A DNA stretch of 14,831 nt, taken from NCBI GenBank assembly GCA_030637505.1, contig DAOWGJ010000279.1, forward strand, positions 1 through 14,831, given 5' to 3'. Position numbers and translations under genes: made by a program. The DNA comes from Holophagae bacterium. GTDB taxonomy: Bacteria; Acidobacteriota; Thermoanaerobaculia; Thermoanaerobaculales; Sulfomarinibacteraceae. Below are positions 1 through 5,890 of the stretch, in pieces (positions within the stretch are counted from its first letter, which is position 1; each line of letters starts with the position of its first letter). The notes under the pieces were generated by a model. The model ran no database searches. It was not told the origin of the DNA and saw only the letters and a program-made list of their open reading frames with translations.

Positions 1-695
1 GTATTCGTTTTCCTGCTGGGTCAAAGAATCTGCGTCAGCTCTCGGACATACTGTCTTCCATCGGTACCCGACCAGACACTTCCGACACTTCTAAAGGTGC
101 CCCCACTTGAGCAATATATAGGTGGTACTTGAACTAGTGATATGACTCGTATGGAGATCGATAAATCATGCCGAGGCCCCGGGAAAGATGGGTTGTCGAA
201 GCCCTGGATCACAATAGTGCGATCGATCCCAGGGAGGAGACTCGAGGCCCGGCAATTTTCCTGAACGGGTCGTCTCTAGATCTGCCGCTGCTCCGGTTGT
301 GGACGCTGGTGACTGTTGCGGCCGCTGACAACTGACGCTGTAGCTGTTTGCTGACGCGGTCGCTGTCTTGGACTCTGTTCTCTTTTCCCGGCCTTCGGGG
401 TCGCGCGGGGCGCGCCCCCGCTCGGTGCATTTCCCGGAGGGGCAACATTTTCGGCTCTTATGGGAGGCCCGCCCCTCCGGGAAATGACCTCGGCGGCCTA
501 CGGCGTCAGCCGAGATTCGATTGCCAACGGTTTCGCCGAGCGTTGCCAGGTGTCGGCCTTCTTCGCGGCGACGGCCCAGCTAGGAGGGCTGCCCGGTGAA
601 GAAAGCCGCACCAGGCACGCGCCGTCCGAGAGGGGCGCTCTTGGAAGCCAAGTCGGTCAGGCGGCTCGGCAGCCCTTCGCGCTGGCGCGATGTCC
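1..695. other. Gene-free region downstream of mnmA
   Basis: I see no supportable gene in either strand. The open frames here are short, arginine/proline-rich and overlap one another, which is typical of non-coding GC-rich DNA. I looked for tRNA T-arms, the RNase P core, the SRP tetraloop region and tmRNA ends and found none. The first ~200 bases are near 50 % GC, clearly below the rest. From about 386 on the sequence is rich in inverted repeats: a 12-bp palindrome at 407-418, the 16-bp inverted repeat at 428-486, and a 6-bp stem CTCGGC/GCCGAG at 489-514. A transcribed structured RNA is possible but unproven. No intrinsic terminator with a U-tract is obvious after mnmA. Confidence 0.6.
428..486. 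repeat. Perfect 16-bp inverted repeat with 27-nt spacer
   Basis: The left arm at 428-443 reads catttcccggaggggc and the right arm at 471-486 is its exact reverse complement. The spacer is 444-470. No run of T follows on either strand, so it does not look like a standard intrinsic terminator. It may be a hairpin of a non-coding RNA, a protein-binding site or the remnant of a small palindromic element. Confidence 0.85.
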
Positions 696-1757
696 CTACC
701 CAATCGGCCCGCCCCCCAGGCACTCATCGCCATCATAAAAAACCGCAAACTGACCGGCGGCAATGCCTGGGTCACCCTCGTTCAAGACCACCCGAACCCT
801 ATCGGCGTCCTCGAGACGAACCTCAGCACGCCACAGTTTCTCGCCGTGACGAATGCGGACCATCAAATCGCTGGTCTTCGGTTTGCCTGCTATCCAATGC
901 GGGTCGACGACGAGGAATTGACGGCGCTTGTGGCCGGCCAGATGGTCACCATGGACCACGTTGACCGCGTTGGTTTCCGGGTCTTTCCCTACGACATACC
1001 AGGGGCCGTCCCCGAGGCCGAGGCCCTTGCGTTGGCCGATTGTGTGGAACCACAGGCCCCGGTGCCGGCCCAGCGTCCGTCCCGACTCGAGATCAACAAT
1101 CGGTCCCGGGCTGTCGCCGAGGTGGTAACGAACGAACTCATCGTATGGGATCTTCCCGAGGAAGCAGATCCCCTGGCTGTCGGGGCGCTGAGCGTTGGGC
1201 AGGTCCAAATCTCGGGCCAAGCGACGAACCTCGTCCTTTCCAAGGTCACCGATGGGGAAGACACACCGGGCTACCTGCTCCTGTGACAGTCTGCAGAGGA
1301 AGTATGTCTGATCCTTGACGGGGTCGACGCCCCTCAGCAGATGGGTCGTACTTTCGACCCTGCGAGTCCTGGCGTAGTGCCCCGAAGCGACCCGGTCGAA
1401 GTCCGCGCCCGCCCCTTCGAGGAAGGCGCCGAACTTGATCAGTGAATTGCACAGAATGTCGGAACTGGGCGTCCTTCCCTGCTTGAGTTCGCCCAAGGCG
1501 TACTCGACCACCCGTCGGCGGTATTCCTGTTGCAGGGAGACGATCTCCAGGGGAACCGCGAGGCGGTCGCAGACCGAACGAACGTACTCCAGGTCCTCCT
1601 CCCACGGGCATGAACCGAGAAAGGCAGCATCGTCTTCGAGCCAGATCTTGAGGTAGAAGGCAGTCAGGGACAGACCGCCCCGATCGACCAGACGGTGGAG
1701 GGCAACCGCAGAGTCCACTCCCCCGGAGACCAGAACGGCGACCCGGTCGCCACTCAC
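696..1757 (-). CDS. mnmA: tRNA-specific 2-thiouridylase MnmA
   Basis: MnmA puts the 2-thio group on U34 of Lys, Glu and Gln tRNAs, adenylating the tRNA with ATP and taking sulfur from a persulfide relay in the cytoplasm. The 353-aa length is normal. The PP-loop SGGVDS is at residues 11-16. The catalytic cysteine of the DILCN segment is Cys103 and the persulfide cysteine of GICFLG is Cys198. The usual TPNPD before the first cysteine is TPSSD here. The stretch around residues 34-63 (FYLKIW, CPWEEDLEYV) recalls the plant-organelle-type MnmA clade rather than the E. coli type. The start is GTG at 1757, preceded by GAGGGG (1766-1771) with an 8-base spacer. It begins 3 bases after the antiporter stop, so the two are likely cotranscribed. 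Identity is very secure. Confidence 0.97.
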   Translation of the reverse strand: MSGDRVAVLVSGGVDSAVALHRLVDRGGLSLTAFYLKIWLEDDAAFLGSCPWEEDLEYVRSVCDRLAVPLEIVSLQQEYRRRVVEYALGELKQGRTPSSDILCNSLIKFGAFLEGAGADFDRVASGHYARTRRVESTTHLLRGVDPVKDQTYFLCRLSQEQVARCVFPIGDLGKDEVRRLARDLDLPNAQRPDSQGICFLGKIPYDEFVRYHLGDSPGPIVDLESGRTLGRHRGLWFHTIGQRKGLGLGDGPWYVVGKDPETNAVNVVHGDHLAGHKRRQFLVVDPHWIAGKPKTSDLMVRIRHGEKLWRAEVRLEDADRVRVVLNEGDPGIAAGQFAVFYDGDECLGGGPIG

Positions 1758-1760
1758 GAC

Positions 1761-2690
1761 TCACGCCCCTCGAACGACGACAAAGGCCAGGTATGCCGTG
1801 ACGGCGACCAAAAGCCCGAAACCCTCGACCCTGCTGATCTTGCCGTTTCTCATGACCCCTAATCCCAGAGCAAGCGTCGCAACAGCCAGCAGCGGGATGT
1901 CCTGCCGAATGATAGCCACCGGAATCTCAGAAGGCCTGAGGAGAAAGGCCGATCCGAGAACGAGCCCCAGGTTGAAGACGTTGGACCCCAGGACATTTCC
2001 CACCGACATTTCGCTCTCGCCCTTGAGAGCCGCTGCAACCGAGGCCGCCAACTCGGGGAGAGAGGTTCCGAAGGCCATCAGGGTCAGTCCGATCACAGCT
2101 TCGGAAATTCCAAAATCCTGGGCGATGACCGTTCCACCGCGCACCAGACTCTCCGCTCCAAACGCCAGGACGACCATGCCGACAACAGCCTTTGCGGCAT
2201 GCTTTAGCCAGGGGCCTCCACTCTCTCGACGCTCGGTTTCTCCCTGCCGGGCCTTGGCCAGAGTAACCCCGAGAAATACAAGAAACAGGGCCAGGAGCAC
2301 GACAGCCAGGGGTCGCGAAATCATGCCGTTCCACGCACCGACCATCAATGCCAGTGCGGGAAGGAGGCCGAAGAGCATGTTCCGGTTGAGCTCCTCTTGC
2401 CGGCCGACGATTACGATTTCTCGGATAACTGCTGCCACCCCAAGAACCAGCAGTAAATTCATGATGTTCGAACCGACGGCGTTGCCAACACTTAAGGCGC
2501 CTTTGCCGCGCCCGGCGGCCAGCACCGACACCATGAACTCCGGCATCGAGGTGCCGAACCCGACAACCGTCAGCCCGACAACCATCGGAGAAATGCCGAA
2601 GCGAAGGGCGAGACGCGAGGCGCCGTCAACCAGCCAGGAGGCGCCGAGTCCCAGGAGAACGATCCCAACAGCAATCAAGACAACTGGCAT
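1761..2690 (-). CDS. Calcium/sodium antiporter, CaCA family (YrbG-like)
   Basis: This is an integral inner-membrane cation exchanger of 309 aa, the usual length for bacterial CaCA antiporters. The two inverted alpha-repeats are plain. Alpha-1 has GFGTSMPEF at residues 44-52 and GNAVGSNIMN at 69-78; alpha-2 has AFGTSLPEL at 206-214 and GNVLGSNVFN at 231-240. The glutamates and asparagines in these motifs form the ion-binding site in the family. About ten hydrophobic segments alternate with short loops, with one charged cytoplasmic-type loop near 145-165 (RQGETERRES). Known members exchange Ca2+ for Na+ or H+; the exact ions cannot be read from sequence. The ATG start at 2690 has only a C-rich stretch upstream and no Shine-Dalgarno, so the start is less certain than the identity. 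mnmA follows 3 bases downstream. Confidence 0.93.
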   Translation of the reverse strand: MPVVLIAVGIVLLGLGASWLVDGASRLALRFGISPMVVGLTVVGFGTSMPEFMVSVLAAGRGKGALSVGNAVGSNIMNLLLVLGVAAVIREIVIVGRQEELNRNMLFGLLPALALMVGAWNGMISRPLAVVLLALFLVFLGVTLAKARQGETERRESGGPWLKHAAKAVVGMVVLAFGAESLVRGGTVIAQDFGISEAVIGLTLMAFGTSLPELAASVAAALKGESEMSVGNVLGSNVFNLGLVLGSAFLLRPSEIPVAIIRQDIPLLAVATLALGLGVMRNGKISRVEGFGLLVAVTAYLAFVVVRGA

Positions 2691-2795
2691 GGGGGGATGG
2701 TACAGGGTTCCCGGTCGAATTTCCGTATTTCCACCGCGAGATCCTTAGCCGATGGAGCCCCCAGAGCTTCGACAGACGAGGGGAATCCTCGACTG

Positions 2796-2830
2796 GGAAC
2801 CGAAACTGGAAACTCGATACTGGAAACTAG
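2796..2830 (+). repeat. Degenerate heptamer array, consensus AAACTGG
   Basis: Read in steps of seven from 2803 the sequence is AAACTGG, AAACTCG, ATACTGG, AAACTAG. A more diverged unit GGAACCG precedes it (2796-2802). A matching array in the opposite orientation lies at 3070-3090. Confidence 0.75.
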
Positions 2831-2855
2831 GAACCGACGCCAGGCCGAAGCTCAG

Positions 2856-2886
2856 CCGAGCCGGAGGCTCGGGCCCGCGAAGCGGG
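2856..2886. repeat. Tandem GC-rich palindromes with GGA and GAA loops
   Basis: Stem CCGAGCC/GGCTCGG (2856-2862 with 2866-2872) closes the loop GGA. One base later, stem CCCGC/GCGGG (2874-2878 with 2882-2886) closes the loop GAA. The layout resembles REP-type extragenic palindromes. No T-run follows. Confidence 0.7.
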
Positions 2887-3069
2887 TAGCGTGGGCTAGG
2901 AACACAAGCTGCAAACGATTGACGAGTCATACCTGGGCAGGCAAGAGTGTGATGAAAGACAACAATGCGATGGAAAAACCTGCTTGCGGATCGTTCTCCG
3001 AGCAACTCGGACGAGTTTCTTTTCAGTTGCCTCAAAGCCGAATCTCTCGGTGCAGTTGGATTATCGAGT

Positions 3070-3090
3070 CAAGTATCCAGTTTCCAGTTT
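3070..3090 (-). repeat. Inverted heptamer array, AAACTGG on the minus strand
   Basis: On the minus strand the units read AAACTGG, AAACTGG, ATACTTG. They lie five bases beyond the palindrome at the end of the Omp85 gene and are inverted relative to the array at 2796-2830. Confidence 0.7.
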
Positions 3091-3094
3091 CTTT

Positions 3095-3115
3095 TAGCCG
3101 GGCGGAGCCCGGCTA
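3095..3115. repeat. 9-bp-stem palindrome at the Omp85 stop codon
   Basis: TAGCCGGGC (3095-3103) and GCCCGGCTA (3107-3115) pair perfectly around the loop GGA. The TAG stop of the Omp85 gene lies inside the stem. On the minus strand the hairpin is followed by AAAAG, not by T, so it may stabilise the 3' end or be a REP-like element rather than act as an intrinsic terminator. Confidence 0.75.
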
Positions 3116-5890
3116 GAACGCCATCCCGAACGAAAAGTGCAGCTCGCCCGAACTCTCACCTTCGACGTGCTCGAGCTTGTGGCCATATTCAAGACGAAAG
3201 GGCCCGGCCGGCGTTTCGAAACGCAGACCTGCCCCAACGCCCCAACGGAACTGCCCGAAGTTAATGTCTGAGGGTTCGATCCAAACATTGCCCCCGTCGA
3301 CGAAGACCACGCCGTTCAGAGCTCTCCAAATGGGCTTGGTAAATTCCGCGTTGACCAACACTATCGCGTTGCCGCCGATGGCTGTCCCATCCTCCTCCAG
3401 GGTCTCCCCCGGGATGCCCAGGCGGTCAGTCCTGAAGGCCCGGTGCGAATTCGACCCGCCTGCGAAGAACCGACTGGCCAGTGGAATCTGGAGGTTCGCC
3501 GGCTCTTCGGGGTCCAGGTCTGCAACACGGGTCGCCCCCACCCGAACCCCCCAACTGAACCGGCCTGCGGCAGTGTCGAGATGGTGGGTAATACCGGCGC
3601 GGATTTTGAAAAACTCTGTCTCGGCACTGAAAAGCGGGAAGGCGTACTCCGGAGCCAGGGTGATCAGAAAACCCGATGTGGGGTTGAGCATGTCGTTTCG
3701 ATAATCCCACTCAAACGGTACGGTGATCGAAGCGAGCTTGATTTGCTGATTTTCTCGTTCCAGCTCAGACAGGATTTCGTCCGGAGCATCGGGCTCGACG
3801 ACCTGGAATTCGTAGCGAAACCAATAGCGAAAAGGCACTTCCAGTCGATCGCCAACTTCGAACCACACGCCCCACCGCAGCTGTTCCCAATCTGTAAAGG
3901 TCTCCTCGGTGCGGTACAGGGCGAAATAGCCCGGCTTCTCGATCCAGGGAAGCAGCGGTTCCCTCAGCCCAATCTGGTACCGGAATTCCCGGCTGGAGTA
4001 CCGGGTCTCCAGGGACAGGGCATGGGCGCCGCCGAAGAGGTTGAGATGAGACCACCCCAAGGTCAAACGGAACCTCTCCTCCGTTCCCCAGCCCAGCCCC
4101 ACCAGGTAGGAGCGTTGAAGGCCCTCCTCCAGCCGAACGACCACTCCTCGATCAACCCGCCGTTCCTGGCCCGGGATCGGCACGATCGCCACCCGCCGAA
4201 ACAACCCCAGACGGTAGAGCTCCTGCTGGGCTCGGTTGATCGTCGTCTGGGAGTACGGCGTCCCCTCCCTCAGACCGGCGACTCCAAGGGCCCGTTCCAC
4301 GACCGATGCCTTCGTCTTGGTCAGACCGGCAATCATCACCCGACCCAATCGTACGTACCGACCCGGCTGGACCGAAAGAACCACGGCAACCCTTCCGGCT
4401 TCCAGAGTCTCGACGTCCGCAGTGACCCGAGCTTCGGGATAGCCAGCATCGGCCATCGCCCGGTTCCACCGTTCGAGCAGCAGATCCAAATTCCGGAAAT
4501 CCCACGCCTCGGTCACCTCCAGCTGGTAAAGGTCGTCATCGGTCAGGCGCAAGGCCTCCGCAGGCGCCCCCTCCACCCGAAAGGCGTCCACACTCCACCG
4601 AAGCCCTTCGTCGATCGGAAAATCCACGCGGAGGCCTCCGTCATCGGTCGGTGTCACCACCGGTTCTTTGACAGCCACATCCTGGAAACCGTTGCGGCGA
4701 TAGAGGTCCTCGAGGATCTTGCGGTCCATATCGAGTCGTTTGGCAGTCAACGGTTTGGCGGCCTTGCCCACTCCCTTCTCGACCGAGACCGCTTTGCCGA
4801 GGCGTTTGACCTCCAGTTGGTCAGCACCCGGGAAACCGATTTCAGTCACCCGCAGCATCGGTCCCGGGACAACCCGAATCGTGAGGACCGCGTCATCCGC
4901 CTGTTCGGATACCAGCACGGCCGACGCCGTGGCCACGGGATAACCTCTCTCTTGGAGCCGCTCCACAATAGTCTCGGCCAAGGCGTCGGTCTGCGCAGGG
5001 TTGAGATCCTCCTCCGCGACATCGGGTAAGGCTTCGAACGCTGTCGTCTCCATTCCCTCCGGCGCCTCGATTTCCAGGCGATAGAGGGGGCCCAATTCCA
5101 CCTTCACCTCGAGAACAGAGGCGGCGGGCGGGCCCGTCCGTTCCACGGTCACTGCCTTGGCTTCCCAATAACCCGCCAACCTCATCTTACGTTCGATTTT
5201 TTCCCGAAGGTCATCGACTGCGGCCTCGGTCAATTTCCGGCCGACGTCAAGGTCCGGCATGAAAGTCTCCGGGTCGAGACCCTCGGAGAGTCCTTCTATT
5301 TCAAGACCCGCCAGCACTGCCCGATCCCCGGGCCGCACCTCGAGGGTCGCGCTCACTCCGTGGCCCCCTCGGTCAAGGGAAAGATATGGATCGACCTTGA
5401 CATTGGGATAGCCGCGCCTTTCGATTCGACGTCGAATCCGTCGGGCATCCACCTCGAAACGTCCGGGATTGACCGGGTCGCCAACCTCGAGGCCCAACCA
5501 CCGTTTGACTCTGAACTCCCACCATACCGATGGCGCATCAATATCCAGCACCACAAGACGTGGGTGGAGGTCCATTTTCACAGTAACCTCGAGTCCACCG
5601 GGCCCAGGCTGCGTTCGAATACGAATCCACGAGAATTCTCCAGCCGCCATCAGGGCCTGAATTCCCTGACGGACCCTTCGGCGATCGAGGGGTTTGCCGA
5701 TCTCGAGCCCAAGGACGCCCTCGACGTCGCGATCCGGCTCCCAACCTCCAGCTTGAATTTCGATCGCAACAACAGGGACTTCCTGAGCAATTACAACACC
5801 CGTCGTGAACATGACCAAAACCGCCGGCATCAACCACCGACACCACCGCAGAGCTGACAGCTGATAGCTGATAGCTGATAGCCCCGTCAT
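3113..5890 (-). CDS. Omp85-family outer-membrane protein (BamA/TamA-like) with about seven POTRA repeats
   Basis: Members of this family insert beta-barrel proteins into the outer membrane or, as TamA, act with TamB. The 925-aa protein has a signal peptide (hydrophobic core at residues 19-35, likely cut near Ala35). About seven POTRA-like repeats follow at roughly 39-118, 119-200, 201-277, 278-355, 356-441, 442-522 and 523-592. Each has the helix plus G-Y/F pattern, as in RRGYPNV, RLAGYWE, QERGYPV, RRNGFQD, DAGYPEA and RLGLFRR. The 16-strand-type barrel spans ~593-925, with GAGLRFETPAGPFRLEYG near the end and a terminal Phe. The loop-6 VRGF/Y motif reads HRAF (816-819), keeping Arg817. The ATG overlaps the tamB stop (TGATG), suggesting coupled translation. 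Residues 4-13 are encoded by a heptamer repeat. TamA is favoured by the tamB neighbour, but seven POTRAs exceed both E. coli TamA (3) and BamA (5). Confidence 0.93.
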   Translation of the reverse strand: MTGLSAISYQLSALRWCRWLMPAVLVMFTTGVVIAQEVPVVAIEIQAGGWEPDRDVEGVLGLEIGKPLDRRRVRQGIQALMAAGEFSWIRIRTQPGPGGLEVTVKMDLHPRLVVLDIDAPSVWWEFRVKRWLGLEVGDPVNPGRFEVDARRIRRRIERRGYPNVKVDPYLSLDRGGHGVSATLEVRPGDRAVLAGLEIEGLSEGLDPETFMPDLDVGRKLTEAAVDDLREKIERKMRLAGYWEAKAVTVERTGPPAASVLEVKVELGPLYRLEIEAPEGMETTAFEALPDVAEEDLNPAQTDALAETIVERLQERGYPVATASAVLVSEQADDAVLTIRVVPGPMLRVTEIGFPGADQLEVKRLGKAVSVEKGVGKAAKPLTAKRLDMDRKILEDLYRRNGFQDVAVKEPVVTPTDDGGLRVDFPIDEGLRWSVDAFRVEGAPAEALRLTDDDLYQLEVTEAWDFRNLDLLLERWNRAMADAGYPEARVTADVETLEAGRVAVVLSVQPGRYVRLGRVMIAGLTKTKASVVERALGVAGLREGTPYSQTTINRAQQELYRLGLFRRVAIVPIPGQERRVDRGVVVRLEEGLQRSYLVGLGWGTEERFRLTLGWSHLNLFGGAHALSLETRYSSREFRYQIGLREPLLPWIEKPGYFALYRTEETFTDWEQLRWGVWFEVGDRLEVPFRYWFRYEFQVVEPDAPDEILSELERENQQIKLASITVPFEWDYRNDMLNPTSGFLITLAPEYAFPLFSAETEFFKIRAGITHHLDTAAGRFSWGVRVGATRVADLDPEEPANLQIPLASRFFAGGSNSHRAFRTDRLGIPGETLEEDGTAIGGNAIVLVNAEFTKPIWRALNGVVFVDGGNVWIEPSDINFGQFRWGVGAGLRFETPAGPFRLEYGHKLEHVEGESSGELHFSFGMAF
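5852..5882. repeat. Heptanucleotide tandem repeat AGCTGAT inside the Omp85 5' coding end
   Basis: Units are AGCTGAC (5852-5858), AGCTGAT (5859-5865), AGCTGAT (5866-5872), AGCTGAT (5873-5879) and AGC. The array starts 8 bases after the start codon and is translated as part of the signal-peptide n-region (AISYQLSA). A gain or loss of one unit would shift the reading frame. Confidence 0.9.

Larger units (their letters stand above)
2691..3112. other. Repeat-rich spacer between Omp85 gene and antiporter gene
   Basis: No gene is supportable in these 422 bases. The spacer is built from short repetitive pieces: an AAACTGG-type heptamer array at 2796-2830, two tight hairpins with GGA and GAA loops at 2856-2886, an inverted heptamer array at 3070-3090, and a 9-bp-stem hairpin at 3095-3115. 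A 5-bp stem CGAGG/CCTCG lies at 2777-2791. Between 2887 and 3069 I see nothing recognisable. The antiporter promoter presumably lies on the minus strand here, but I could not pick a convincing one. Confidence 0.7.

Noticed and set aside
100..160. Promoter-like hexamers in the AT-rich left edge (TTGAGC, TTGAAC, TATATA)
   Set aside because: No pair has an acceptable 16-18 base spacing, and no downstream gene in the window would use it.
505..540. tRNA T-arm-like string gattcgatt
   Set aside because: The flanking bases do not form the five-pair T-stem and no acceptor, D or anticodon arm can be placed around it.
209..738. Several overlapping open frames in both strands of the left region
   Set aside because: All are short, rich in Arg/Pro/Gly, mutually overlapping and without ribosome-binding sites or recognisable motifs. 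They look like chance frames in GC-rich DNA.
1798..2748. Long plus-strand open frame opposite the antiporter gene
   Set aside because: It is the antisense shadow of a clear CaCA antiporter; its Pro/Arg/Thr-rich translation shows no domain.
3443..5029. 528-codon plus-strand open frame opposite the Omp85 gene
   Set aside because: Long, but antisense to well-formed POTRA/barrel coding sequence. The composition (Pro, Arg, His, Gln rich) is typical of a shadow and no motif is visible. The same holds for the 388-codon frame opposite tamB (7990-9156).
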